Shown here: positions 29,601 to 35,267 of the stretch, one piece after another
Layout: each line of letters begins with the position of its first letter
Position numbering within the stretch: the stretch's first letter is position 1
Assembly: GCA_009779845.1 (NCBI GenBank)
Contig: WRBE01000008.1
Location: forward strand, 1-60,953
Direction of reading: 5' to 3'
Source: Oscillospiraceae bacterium
GTDB lineage: Bacteria; Bacillota; Clostridia; Oscillospirales; Oscillospiraceae
DNA length: 60,953 nt
Position numbers and translations under genes: made by a program
The notes under the pieces: generated by a model
Told to the model about the DNA's origin: nothing
Seen by the model: the letters and a program-made list of their open reading frames with translations, nothing else
The model's database searches: none

Positions 29601-30162
29601 GAATCGTCGCCGCCGTAGTGCCTGCCGCAACGTTCCCGGCAATAAAGCCGAATCCGTTCACCGCAGTTGCCCAACCGCCGCTGCCGTCACTATTGAACCT
29701 AGCGACCGACAACGTGACATTTTCAATAATCGCTCCGCCGCCTATGGTCTGGAACAGTCCGATATTTGTTCCGCCCTGCATGAAGCGCAAGTCAAAAATC
29801 GTAAATCCGTCACCATCAAACGTACCGGAGAACACACCCGGGCGACCAACGGAGGCCAAACCTGCCGCTGGAAAGTTGATGTTCTCTGTAAGCCGGAACG
29901 TATCCGCAGATCCGCCAAGCGTACCGGACAGAAACTGTGCAAAGTTGGCATTGCTAATCGGATGCACAATTCCCGTTTGCAACGGCGCGATCCGCTCCGA
30001 AGCTGCCTCCATCTCCGCTACCGGTGCCTCTGTCAGCAACGGCTCCTCCACGTCCACGTCCGGATACGCCAAGGCATTCACCGGAAAAGAGGTGACTAGC
30101 ATGAGTAGTACTAATACTAAGCTCAAACTTCTTTTGATTACTTTACGTTTACAATTTTCCAT
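17611..30162 (-). CDS. Giant SLH-anchored modular surface protein (4183 aa)
   Basis: ATG 30162 follows AAGGAG; signal peptide to about residue 33 (basic, hydrophobic, ending NALA). Residues about 50-830 are GLUG-like beta-solenoid repeats (GGVVGHT, GGIVGRA, GGIIGNN). Residues about 860-1380 form an unrecognised linker. From about 1390, about 13 carboxypeptidase-regulatory-like modules (GTIRGFV, then IPNATVV, then FGRYA, then YTVV) alternate with a second all-beta module (YTLLVNASPGTATVVFSGG type) at roughly 180-190 residues per pair. Three InlB-type repeats interrupt at about 1920-2150 and one at about 3725-3780. Three SLH domains (about 3965-4140: ITRAEVAT, FSDVS, PITREQIA, QATRAEVA) anchor it to secondary wall polymer. 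Likely a very long fibrous adhesin or S-layer-associated protein; binding target unknown. Monocistronic, with its own promoter and terminator. Confidence 0.93.
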   Translation of the reverse strand: MENCKRKVIKRSLSLVLVLLMLVTSFPVNALAYPDVDVEEPLLTEAPVAEMEAASERIAPLQTGIVHPISNANFAQFLSGTLGGSADTFRLTENINFPAAGLASVGRPGVFSGTFDGDGFTIFDLRFMQGGTNIGLFQTIGGGAIIENVTLSVARFNSDGSGGWATAVNGFGFIAGNVAAGTTAATIRNITIANAGITIGGAAHTNTRLGGLVGRVDTGATLHVEGVTIGSTLQTNAGTTAGATGNFAGGLVGENSGNLHVRYLEVQVDDGYGVLVPATQRNTINVPITHTGTARFTRAGGVVGASTGGAIIIEHTDVLGAVNAGAHAGGVVGHTGAAGSVTIRDTVVSVNTAARVTIQTNAAGDVGGMIGLAANLTRLERVENHAIVHAQTGAANLGGLVGRATGQLDIRDGTNTGNINHQPAAIQRSGGLVGWSTNRIEINGGFNSGHLTSPGTNRDAANRMGGIVGRADHAAAAANRRIIIHNVENTGNIVRPVHTAGGIVGHITGGTAADITQVTNAINRGNVPTRQNGGGIVGGLATPGTLIGGLRAGAFLPGATVPLNAVQAAEQTRGSLNYGTISTSLDGQSTSAGRRNASIGGIIGNNVATSINVHQAGNYGRVDGLHRTTGTAASSRGGSGGIIGRQAGGSALIQQVFNMGHISSAQSGRTDSSRMVGGIVGHQRAGGIIEDFYSVGPVTSTGGNRRASGIIGMRTSGTMAVRRGYVATRIGANDLMLGTSGTTAANPAVTGMSFTQVYVLNTIGPPTGTGGVAGGTDANRNILQNHRGGILVGSDMLAMGVLPGISGGPWRSGIVEIEGTAADRVEGQSSLPYFAWQTAHTASGMQERFFYQITGGHLFAPTPATGSSTISFTGVRYPEATRMFDPRNHIPAAVTAGTVGRPLVDGPAGSVTVAHHNVLGTSATPNGRLTWGLISPDGVIGFGAAATSNVFIVQAVDADCPQRSPIAHAQFTAQPGMEIELSTDGILAVRIGTVVPNNWVSATALGFHPSGNVNITDNDISIGSMEIEMRRAPINRAINVFVRDGSREMPDDVNQPNLFNATGGSASNPVGTAQADSTRFEHIERLVPTTGTVPGSAPWTPEWAPQYTYRAGTGTAPAGVRWVVGAQGDTRLAQIPAGETMVGQAMRAGSAGFDWETFAFCVSMIDEITTGTGALTMTIDLEDVRLTTPVPVRVVEHTVNEAGDDVFTNIPNATLTAVHEEGRIPPLGTLGVTGNNPFQLAHATMHTILTAGAPGFITRVVDAGEVYEPYQPAEDGEPAVPASVMIVLEPEVIFDVLVVEEIMRDGVVVQRPIGGAALYLDDTALPGSGEEDNAGLFLDVTTQAGSVVVASADGFYFYENSHVVASEDHGRTMESGDPVVIVLIRETPPPGTIRGFVWDAYTGIDTIPNATVVLMRQTADGWELADNTTTNAFGFFTFTGVDTPGTYRVLASHENFVTNTAEMDPIELGLSEGVLTDVYLDRRVGPRQDYILLVDVISSDTGQPIAAEDATVTFNGTAMTHDGETWRVTLPAATAGTVRVEAEGYRLGVATVEANSFAFNFRFVRVILNPLPELPPQHGGIHGFVTHHVTNAAIPNASVVITDAAGAVVFNGLTDTYGRYEAMPLPVGAYTVVVSRPGFVPQSRQVTVTDTAMTRADFALMLDSTTEPYEYTLQVIVATDPAGPTPAGTEVRIIDGASLARVGTSNVWILHTANPLAGEEVIAGAPMHHSDSDEIGAYEERVASVALTLKPHALEDGMGGIRGTVTAATGNAPIADATVIVSNAEGIVHSTTTDVFGRYAAFDLEPGSYTVTVVRTGFITQTRNTTVTADTWTTEDFALVAGGAPGNYTLVVTVTGAPAATVTVTTANATLTRIGTSNLWEARTTAPLPGEQAVSATADEFHPGSGTVGAYTSGVASVTIALQPITSVPVTITFDANGGAPNNQTATVDVPGGTYGDAFDQITEPTRRGYRFDGWTLEGTLVTEEMEVERAVAHTLVARWEASDITVIFDGNNGTPAGQERLVRVGTTYGTTLAGLTEPTRGGHRFLGWFTAPTGGEEVTATTVVSGTDERIFAQWEQAVREITLRGTPGGTPAQQVVYGFAGETYADVFARATTPTREGFTAIGWRTESLGWGVLVEPETPVTTTSPDTLYVWWQSLSAGMGIIEGHVRANGNPLATAFVTAVAANGTRVTVPVDSDGYFIIMNLAPGAYTVIANADGFNTVVREAVAVVVDESTVVNFDLTAGANAYTLLVNASPGTATVVFSGGPLTGTDGTWQATGNTPMVGAVTATAEGFYSGRATVAAADYNNDARLAVVTLNLAQIEVIPGTGTIRGYVLENDASGAPIPNAIVTVRAASGAEWTVRTNAAGFYAVPGLAAGNYTVFASAGGFSTNISDTTPVVVTSDTFSNANVYLTPGTANRFMLVVNVTPVNADVTFSGGTLTETAPGIWVVRGNAAMSGNITATADGYRTVIMPVLASEYDLETGLRIVNINLNRIDPGGGILEGVVTDAATGDGIVGATVVVFGEDGTRITAVQTGAGGRYEITDLSPGRYVVTAGAFGFSTGISDTNPAIVAGGASTTANVALNQGDNTHLLLVNVVNATTRATINTATVTFNDTEVAFNGTQWHLAQPGAVGGRVIASATGYYPGFANVASTAYINNVAFVTVPLVSMTEDPGTGILRGLVRERGTNAAIEGATVQIMNANGVVVRTVTTNVVGFYEVTGLAEGIYTVVASAPTFSTGVAEHNPITVGERGAHANVYLERGDRTHILFVDVLGGTAERVTLEGVDLTAGTPHWQLGLTEAETGLVVAQRQGMYPGMGNVTDAHWNGNIGFIAVTLQDKDTDPGAGILRGVVYNAETDQPIARALVTVLRADGTVRGTVETNIAGFYEVAGVEPGDFTIIGSAEGFAPNFADRNPVTVGANGANADIFLTPGANAFMVVATVVDEDGAQVPGTNVTFAGGGMTRDGNVWVWRGDSAVTGQVRATAPDHIAAVANVTTYQNGLATVRLVLREIEIIPGTATLAGEVMSDDTGLAIAGAAVMVLDGAGNVVETTETDAAGFYVFVGLEPGTYTIAVSATSYVGEVRTGVTLPINAITTENFELERDTVPPTRSHRLMVFVEGAPQADVTLTFTGGTLTEENGFWQWIGGSAQTGDLLAIADGFEGATGSVAASDYVAGIAIVRLTLEPVGIEPGRSGIAGTVTAAAGGAPVANATVTVVDAEGVERSTTTAANGTYRILNIAPGAYTVYVVAPNFYSQSRTGTVAADQMATEDFQLVAGHPGLPYVLTAIVTGAPANAVTVTMGETTLTRIDTSNMWETRGTAPMTGNTVTASANSFRTATATVPAHEDGVARVSIELQPIAPPTGYGGIFGVVTGPDGPIAGALVVIANAENVVVDEVRTGADGSYTTDFFVPGAYRVTVIAPGYVSQSQAVAVTADTMTEANFTLVAGPPADYALIVTVTGAPAEAVTVTLGETTLTRITGTNVWEHQSMSPITGTVAASAADHFTARAEVPAAENGIARVSLVLEAHGLEPSYAGIYGYVTADNVAVADAVVIAVGAGGTPVYTTTTNAAGRYVFRNLRPGSFTVTVVTPGFEIATATVAVNADQMARRDFALEEAPDTVNDRYVLLTTVQGGPEASAVTVLLDGGRALNHLTDNIWILRGPAVMTNLMVEAAAEGYRSDSQRVPAHDAVTRVAEVALSLTGFDFVDRTFNAAGGAPASQTIGVALDSTYGVAKDRIEEPTKEGHQFLGWFTAPEGGNPVAREEVVTYSGNRTLYAQWRTHGVAGPIRGHVFVAGTETPIPHAEVAIVDAAGDVQWLNVDANGFFETEVQPPGAYTVMAAASGFLPNISETNPAVVETAEGVVANIYLEEGTDGRYMMFITVIDAVNRPVPNATVTFNDQVLARDGNVWTRRMSLAARGTIITEAEGFRRNSLAVDPTDFTNGLAFLTVRMEHDPYELLQAYMIGDNHGNFRPGARITRAEVATILTRTMVSGYSPDAPVPDISGRFSDVSPGMWHYRYVAWAYTAGLIQGTDEGTFLPNEPITREQIAAMVARADTVLTYQAGGLNNFGDQITVSGWARNYVYTVFRLGWMHGDDRGEFNPQGQATRAEVATTINRILGRDNLGSDSITNVMDDVVFFPDVPEHGWFYWQVISATNSRRVLRTETGAELWVEVLPVQW

Positions 30163-30206
30163 TCTTTTGTCTTGCTCCTTTTTATTGATAGATAATTTAC
30201 TAATTG

Positions 30207-30242
30207 TTATTCTGTCATTTTTTTACATACTAAACTCCTCAT
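30207..30242 (-). other. Leader micro-ORFs, including a start-stop ATG-TAA
   Basis: In the roughly 95-nt leader of the giant gene, GAGGAG (30235-30240) is followed after 6 nt by ATG (30226-30228) and immediately TAA (30223-30225). Another ATG at 30242 opens an 11-codon frame ending at 30207. Either could stall or load ribosomes ahead of the 12.5-kb gene. Whether translated is unknown. Confidence 0.4.
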
Positions 30243-30266
30243 ATTATCGTTTTATACTTATCACAC

Positions 30267-30295
30267 AGTATATATTGTGCCTTTAATTTTGTCAA
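30267..30295 (-). promoter_or_regulatory. Promoter of the giant surface-protein gene
   Basis: Minus-strand TTGACA (30290-30295), 17-bp spacer, TATACT (30267-30272): a near-consensus vegetative promoter giving a leader of roughly 95 nt. The remaining gap (30296-30466) holds only a hairpin at 30407-30442. Confidence 0.85.
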
Positions 30296-30406
30296 TAAAA
30301 ATCTTTCTCGTTAAAAGAAAAGCATTTCATGGTTATGCCAGAGCAAAACACTTCAAGTGGACGGCTAATTTTTATAGGAAACCCTTAGCAAAATACGGCA
30401 TGAGCA

Positions 30407-30442
30407 CCCCAATGTCCGGTGCTAACACACCGGGCATTGGGG
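30407..30442. terminator. Possible terminator between the ABC operon and the giant gene
   Basis: Hairpin CCCCAATGTCCGGTG / CACCGGGCATTGGGG. No real T tract follows on the minus strand and only TTGTTGTATTG on the plus strand, so its strength and direction are uncertain. Its place, 25 bp after the stop at 30467, fits the end of the ABC operon. Confidence 0.5.
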
Positions 30443-30466
30443 TTGTTGTATTGTATTACGATGAAA

Positions 30467-31216
30467 CTATGACTCAAACCTTGTTATCAGCTCTGCAGGG
30501 GTAAGCGCTTGTTTTTCATTGCCTGAAACATCCAGAGCTATTTCTCCGCCACTCAACATGATCAGTCTGTCGCCATATGCAATCGCATCACCCATATTAT
30601 GTGAAATCATTATGGTGGTTATTTTTTGTTCCTCAACCAATTTTTTTGTTATGCCCATAACTTGCTTTGCAATCCTCGGGTCTAGTGCCGCCGTGTGTTC
30701 ATCCAGCAGCAGCAGCTTTGGCCTTTGCAGAGTCGCCATCAGCAGTGTCACAACCTGACGCTGTCCGCCTGATAACAGCGACGCCTTTTTGCGTAGCATA
30801 TGTTCGAGCCCTAAGTCGAACTCAGCCAGTCTTTCCTTAAAAAAAGCGATGTCCTTTTTGCGTATCGCCCATTGTAGCCCACGCAATTTACCACGAGAAT
30901 AGGCCAATGCCATATTTTCTGCTATTGTCAGCTCAGGGCAGACACCGGAATTGGGGTCTTGAAACACACAGGCAACAACAGCCGCCCGGGCGCTGCGGCT
31001 TTTTCGGAGTACATCTTTGCCATCAATAACTATCGACCCGGATGTAGGGCGCAAATTGCCGCTTATGACGTTAAACAGCGTACTTTTCCCGGCACCATTG
31101 CTACCGATGACAGTGACAAATTGCCCTTCTGGAATCGAGAGGCTGAGGGATTTTAACACATGATTTTTCTCAAGTCCATTGTCAAAAATTTTTGATATAT
31201 CTTTGAGTGCTATCAT
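30467..31216 (-). CDS. ABC importer ATP-binding protein (TrpZ-like)
   Basis: 249 residues from ATG 31216, after AGAGGTGG; the frame is open to 31312 but that part overlaps the permease gene. Walker A GSNGAGKST (about 37-45), Q-loop VFQDP, signature LLSGGQRQ, Walker B LLLLDEHTAALDP and switch ISHN are all intact. The DEHT form of Walker B is characteristic of this uncharacterised importer class, in which some streptococcal members were named TrpXYZ. Start and permease stop overlap (ATGA). It hydrolyses ATP to drive uptake of the ligand bound by the lipoprotein encoded at 32227-33225; the substrate is not evident. Confidence 0.93.
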   Translation of the reverse strand: MIALKDISKIFDNGLEKNHVLKSLSLSIPEGQFVTVIGSNGAGKSTLFNVISGNLRPTSGSIVIDGKDVLRKSRSARAAVVACVFQDPNSGVCPELTIAENMALAYSRGKLRGLQWAIRKKDIAFFKERLAEFDLGLEHMLRKKASLLSGGQRQVVTLLMATLQRPKLLLLDEHTAALDPRIAKQVMGITKKLVEEQKITTIMISHNMGDAIAYGDRLIMLSGGEIALDVSGNEKQALTPAELITRFES

Positions 31217-32145
31217 TTCGCCACCTCTATCCGCTTCTTGAAAAACATTTGGCGCAGCTTGGGTATGCACAGCGCACCCAAGGCAAACACAGCGGTGAGC
31301 AAGCGTGTCCAATCTGGGCTGAGTACCCCGGAAACGATGACCAATGATATACAGCTGAAGTAGATAAACGAGCCCAGTGCGATGAATAATAATCGCATTA
31401 ACATGCTCCCACTCTTAGGCGTTATAATCTCACCGATCACAAGGGACGCAAGTCCAATGACGAGAACCCCTGTCCCCGTGTTGACGTTGGCACCGCTTTG
31501 TTGCTGTGCGACCAGCGCACCCGCAAGCCCGGTAATCGCATTTGATATGACAAGGGACGAAATTTTGCGGCTGTCTGTATTGACACCATTGGAACGGGCC
31601 ATGTATTCGTTATCGCCTGTTGCGCGTATTGACAGGCCGAACGCCGTGCTGTAAAGGAAAAACAAAATGGCGATAACCGCAATCAAGGTTATCATTCCCA
31701 CGATGATGTACGACCATAAAAGCGCATGGAAAGGCAATATGCCCCACGCCACCAGTTGGCCCCTGATGGGAGCAAATATAAAACTGTCAAGGGGCGCAGA
31801 AATCGTACTGCCCCCCATCACGAATAAACTGACGGAGAATAATGCCATGGTTACAAGCAGACCTGAGATGATTCCGTCTATTTTCAGCTTCGTGTGAATC
31901 AATGCGGTAGCGAGCCCTGCGGCGGCACCGCCGATAGGTGCAACGATAAGGGTTGTCAAAAAGTGTGCGCCGCCATATAGCATTGTCATCGCAAGCGCAG
32001 CACCAAACGCAAACGTGCCTTCGATGGTCAGATCTGGCTTTTTCATGATCCGCAAGGACATAAAAACGCCTATGGCCACAGGGGCATATAATAATCCTTG
32101 TCCTAAACTCCCATATATACTGGTCAGAAATATATCAACTGTCAT
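31213..32145 (-). CDS. ABC importer permease (TrpY-like, BPD_transp_2 type)
   Basis: 310 residues with about 8-9 hydrophobic segments and no soluble domain. The family features of the branched-chain-type permeases are present: GVFMSLRIMKKPDLTIEGTFAFGA near the N-terminus, and ATGDNEYMARSNGVN in the cytoplasmic EAA-like loop (about 175-190). A glycine-rich GLASLVIGE segment follows near 230. ATG 32145 has AGAGGATC as RBS. It lies between the ATPase (ATGA overlap) and the binding protein (81-bp gap with a stable hairpin). It forms the membrane channel, presumably as a homodimer. Confidence 0.92.
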   Translation of the reverse strand: MTVDIFLTSIYGSLGQGLLYAPVAIGVFMSLRIMKKPDLTIEGTFAFGAALAMTMLYGGAHFLTTLIVAPIGGAAAGLATALIHTKLKIDGIISGLLVTMALFSVSLFVMGGSTISAPLDSFIFAPIRGQLVAWGILPFHALLWSYIIVGMITLIAVIAILFFLYSTAFGLSIRATGDNEYMARSNGVNTDSRKISSLVISNAITGLAGALVAQQQSGANVNTGTGVLVIGLASLVIGEIITPKSGSMLMRLLFIALGSFIYFSCISLVIVSGVLSPDWTRLLTAVFALGALCIPKLRQMFFKKRIEVAK

Positions 32146-32164
32146 TATGATCCTCTTTTTCAGT

Positions 32165-32221
32165 CGTTCACCTGAGAACGCCCCGGCAGTCGGTGACAGC
32201 CGGGACGGCTCTGAATGAACG
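32165..32221 (-). other. Intercistronic hairpin between binding protein and permease
   Basis: Outer arms CGTTCA / TGAACG enclose an inner stem CCCGGC...GCCGGG, with no T tract after it. Such stems after a binding-protein gene usually protect the upstream message and lower downstream expression; that role is inferred. Confidence 0.55.
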
Positions 32222-32226
32222 TTATG

Positions 32227-33225
32227 TTAGTATGTCTTGTTCGCCCGCTCCACCAACGTGTCGGGAATCGTAAACCCGATGGCCTCGGCTTCCGTTGCAT
32301 TGATGTACAATGACAGCGATGCGGCGGTGGGTGAATAAAAGGTTTGGGGCCAAGCTCCATTGATTAGAATATCAAATGCGATATCCGCAGCGGCGGCACC
32401 ATTGGCCGCAAAGTCAACGGACAAAGACGCAATCGCCCCACCGGCTACGATGGGCAAATCCGCCACCACAACAGGCAGCCGGCGCTCAGGGTTTTGGCTA
32501 CGGTTTAAGTTCTGCACCATTTGTATTTGGCCTGTAATCTGATTATCTTGGGGGATGTAAATTCCGCGAATGGTTAGGTCTGCGGCAATGTTGATAAATA
32601 ACTGTGTCAGCTGCTCCAACCCATTTGCCGGTATCCCAAAGGGTACGATGGTGCCTTCCGGCGCAACCCCTTGCAACCGCTCAAGAGAGGCAACCGAATT
32701 CGGCTCGTCCGTTGTATATAAAAAGGCAACACGGTTCTCGGCGTTTAGCTCGCCCCCCAGTAATTCTTCTAACAAGTCTACCTGCGTCTCCATGGGCAAT
32801 GCACTTGACGATCCTGTGGATATCTCTGTCACGAGCCCCGCGCCAACGGGATCGGTGATGATGCCGTATACCAATGGTATCTCTGCGTTCGTTGCCACCG
32901 GCAACGCTTGTTGTGATGCGCTTGTTCCAAGGGCGAACATCAAATCTACCTGTTGGGACGCAAACGTATTCGCAATGGTCGTAGACATGGCGGGGTCACC
33001 TCCCGCATTCTGATAGATAAAGCGCACTTGGTTCCCTGCCGCTTCCATCAACTCTGTCAAGCGGCTTTCAAACCCCGGTACACCCAGTTCAAACGCAGGG
33101 ATTTGCGCACCTGACAGTATCCCGATGGTGAATTCTTGCGTGTCGTCTTGAGAGCAAGCACCCAGACCTGCTACGCTCACTATGACCATGAGCAACACAA
33201 CCAAATACATTTTTAGTTTTTTCAT
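32227..33225 (-). CDS. ABC importer substrate-binding lipoprotein (TrpX-like)
   Basis: 332 residues. Type II signal peptide with lipobox L-G-A-C24, then the ABC_sub_bind fold (PF04392 type): FTIGILSGAQIPAFELG at the start, MFALGTSASQQALP and GIITDPVGAGLVTE in lobe 1, RVAFLYTTDEPNS at the hinge, and ADIAFDILINGAWP with YINATEAEAIGFTIPD near the end. It captures a ligand outside the membrane and hands it to the permease. Homologues were linked to tryptophan in streptococci, but pocket residues cannot be judged here. First gene of the operon; a terminator-like hairpin lies in its leader. Confidence 0.93.
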   Translation of the reverse strand: MKKLKMYLVVLLMVIVSVAGLGACSQDDTQEFTIGILSGAQIPAFELGVPGFESRLTELMEAAGNQVRFIYQNAGGDPAMSTTIANTFASQQVDLMFALGTSASQQALPVATNAEIPLVYGIITDPVGAGLVTEISTGSSSALPMETQVDLLEELLGGELNAENRVAFLYTTDEPNSVASLERLQGVAPEGTIVPFGIPANGLEQLTQLFINIAADLTIRGIYIPQDNQITGQIQMVQNLNRSQNPERRLPVVVADLPIVAGGAIASLSVDFAANGAAAADIAFDILINGAWPQTFYSPTAASLSLYINATEAEAIGFTIPDTLVERANKTY

Positions 33226-33313
33226 TACAATACTCCCTTTTGTTATATGTTTTAGAAATTGGACATCCCATCATGGTTGCCCGTTTCTCGTTGCCTGAAT
33301 TCGTAGGTTCCTT

Positions 33314-33343
33314 CAAAACAAAAACCAGCCAAGAACTGGTTTG
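33314..33343 (-). promoter_or_regulatory. Terminator-like hairpin in the leader of the ABC operon
   Basis: Minus strand: stem AAACCAG / CTGGTTT with 7-nt loop, followed by TTG and TTTT, about 90 nt upstream of the first start. This is what an attenuator looks like. No T-box consensus or riboswitch class I know is visible in 33226-33450, so the sensing part, if any, is unidentified. Confidence 0.45.
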
Positions 33344-33560
33344 TATATCAACCATCTATTTGGAGTGCTTGGAGCGAATTCACTTTATCGCATTATCACG
33401 CTACCGTGTCATTGTAACACAAAAACACCACAACATACAAGTCCAAATTTTCTTTCTTGGCTTGTGTTCTTCTGCGCACCCCATACGACTGTTGGAATTG
33501 CTTCATACCACATATAATTAGATGTACACACCATGCAGGGCCAAGGACGAGAGTCAAGTG

Positions 33561-33586
33561 TCGGGCGACCAAAAACGGTCGCCCCT
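33561..33586 (-). repeat. Snapback hairpin unit 4
   Basis: Minus strand GGGGCGACC-GTTTTT-GGTCGCCCG: perfect 8-bp stem (33563-33570 with 33577-33584). It is the same class as the other snapback units but lacks the GTA. It abuts the -35 of the promoter at 33587. Confidence 0.55.
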
Positions 33587-33615
33587 TTGCTTTGCGAAGA
33601 AAATCATGATATAAT
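33587..33615 (+). promoter_or_regulatory. Promoter of the F420-ligase-like gene
   Basis: TTGCTT (33587-33592), 17-bp spacer, TATAAT (33610-33615), about 44 bp before the start at 33659. Confidence 0.7.
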
Positions 33616-33658
33616 ACCCATGACAAACAAACCAACCAAATGAGGAGGGCTCACCACC

Positions 33659-34834
33659 ATGCGCACAAGCGGCACTCAAGCAACAGGAATCAGAACCCCC
33701 ATCATCAGCCCCGGCGACGACCTGCCCCGGTTGGTGACGGAAGCGTTGTTGGCATATTGTACGGAAGCGGACACCAAGCTCCAAGACCAAGACATCATCG
33801 GCGTTACGGAAGCGGTGGTGGCTAGGGCCCAGAGTAACTACGCTACGGTAGAACAGATTGCGGCGGATGTGAAGGCCAAATTCCCCACAGGTACCGTGGG
33901 GCTGGTGTTCCCGATTTTGAGCCGGAACCGATTTTCCATCTTGCTCCGGGGCATCGCCATGGGGGCGGAAAAGGTCGTGGTGCAACTCAGCTACCCGGCG
34001 GACGAGGTGGGCAATCATCTAATCAGCCCCGCACAGCTATTTGATGCCGGCGTCAACCCTTATCAAGACGTGTTCACAGAGGCGGAGTTTCGAGCCAAGT
34101 TCGGCACACTCAACCACGAGTTCACTGCGATTGATTACTTAGAACTCTACCGCAGTCTGGGCAATGTGGAAATCATTCTGGCCGGAGACCCTTGCGAGAT
34201 ACTACGGCATACAGACCAAGTTATCGCCTGTGACATCCATACCCGTGCCCAGACCAAACAACGTCTGCAAGCAGCCGGAGCCGGGCAGGTATATGACCTG
34301 ACCGAGATTTTGAATCAGCCGATAGACGGCAGCGGGTATAACGCCAAGTATGGTCTGTTAGGTTCCAACAAGGCAGACGAGGGGCGGGTGAAACTATTCC
34401 CCCACTCCTGCGAGGAATTTGTAGCGGAGCTACAACGACAAATCTTAGCACAAACCGGCGCAACAGTAGAGGTTCTCGTCTACGGCGACGGGGCGTTTAA
34501 AGACCCGGTGGGTAAGATTTGGGAGTTGGCTGACCCTGTGGTCTCCCCTGCTTTTACAGCGGGTCTTGCGGGACTGCCCAATGAGCTGAAACTCAAATAC
34601 ATCGCCGACAACGAGTTCGGCGACAAGCGAGGCGATGAGGCGCGGGCCGCCATTGTCCGGCGGATTGAGGCGAAAAGCCGCAATCTCATGGGCAAAGACG
34701 AGACCGAGGGCACCACCCCCCGGCGCATATCGGATTTGGTGGGCAGCCTGTGCGACCTAATTAGCGGTAGCGGAGATAAGGGCACGCCTGTGGTCTTAAT
34801 CCGGGGCTATTTCGACAACTACGCCAGTCAATAG
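33659..34834 (+). CDS. Coenzyme F420-0:L-glutamate ligase family protein
   Basis: 391 residues; ATG 33659 follows GAGGAGGG. The long clostridial form of the FbiB/CofE-type ligase fold is recognisable: GIRTPIISPGDDL near the start, DIIGVTEAVVARAQ, VGLVFPILSRNRFS, ACDIHTRAQTK, KYGLLGSNKA, VYGDGAFKDPVGKIWELADP, TTPRRISDL and LCDLISGSGDKGTP. In archaea and actinobacteria this fold adds glutamate to F420-0. Most Clostridia do not make F420, and no cof or fbi gene is nearby, so the real acceptor may be something else. Leads a compact + strand cluster with DUF1801, Imm5-like and rhodanese genes (13, 0 and 1 bp gaps). Confidence 0.85.
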   Translation: MRTSGTQATGIRTPIISPGDDLPRLVTEALLAYCTEADTKLQDQDIIGVTEAVVARAQSNYATVEQIAADVKAKFPTGTVGLVFPILSRNRFSILLRGIAMGAEKVVVQLSYPADEVGNHLISPAQLFDAGVNPYQDVFTEAEFRAKFGTLNHEFTAIDYLELYRSLGNVEIILAGDPCEILRHTDQVIACDIHTRAQTKQRLQAAGAGQVYDLTEILNQPIDGSGYNAKYGLLGSNKADEGRVKLFPHSCEEFVAELQRQILAQTGATVEVLVYGDGAFKDPVGKIWELADPVVSPAFTAGLAGLPNELKLKYIADNEFGDKRGDEARAAIVRRIEAKSRNLMGKDETEGTTPRRISDLVGSLCDLISGSGDKGTPVVLIRGYFDNYASQ

Positions 34835-34847
34835 GGAGGGTTATTTT

Positions 34848-35267
34848 ATGTGGAAATGTCCTATATGCGGCAGAGAGTTCAAGAACACCAACCAAAATCA
34901 TTCCTGCCAAGGTGCGGCCAAGCCCACCACCATAGACGCATATATCGCCCAGCAGCGACCGGAAATCCAGCCACTATTGGAACAGGTGCGGGTCACCATC
35001 CGCACGGCAGCACCGGATGCGACAGAGAAGATTTCTTGGCAAATGCCCACTTTTTGGCAGGGTGAGAACTTAATCCATTTTGCCGCTTCTCAAAAGCATC
35101 TGGGCATCTATCCCGGTGACTTGTCCTTTGCGCCTTTTACGGATAGGCTTACAGGGCTTCATACGACCAAGGGTGCAATTCAGTTCCCCTATGATGCGCC
35201 CATCGATTTTGACCTCATCGCCGACATCACCCGCTGGCGGCTGAAATCCGTAACAGAGAAAGGGTAG
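34848..35267 (+). CDS. DUF1801 protein with N-terminal zinc finger
   Basis: 139 residues. An N-terminal zinc-binding motif C-P-I-C...H-x-C (residues 4-19) precedes a DUF1801/YdhG-like domain (about 25-135). That domain shows TIDAYIAQQRPEIQPLLEQV, ATEKISWQMPTFW and LGIYPG, then a basic C-terminus. DUF1801 proteins are small alpha/beta folds of unsettled function. ATG 34848 is preceded by AGGGAGGG. It sits 13 bp after the F420-ligase-like gene and its stop abuts the next start, so it is co-transcribed. Confidence 0.88.
   Translation: MWKCPICGREFKNTNQNHSCQGAAKPTTIDAYIAQQRPEIQPLLEQVRVTIRTAAPDATEKISWQMPTFWQGENLIHFAASQKHLGIYPGDLSFAPFTDRLTGLHTTKGAIQFPYDAPIDFDLIADITRWRLKSVTEKG

Noticed and set aside
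30163-30300. Cyclic-di-GMP riboswitch in front of the giant surface-protein gene
   Set aside because: The leader is only about 95 nt and contains none of the GEMM consensus segments.
33226-33450. T-box leader upstream of the TrpXYZ-like operon
   Set aside because: No AGGGTGGNACCGCG-type antiterminator sequence or specifier arrangement was found; only a terminator-like hairpin remains.
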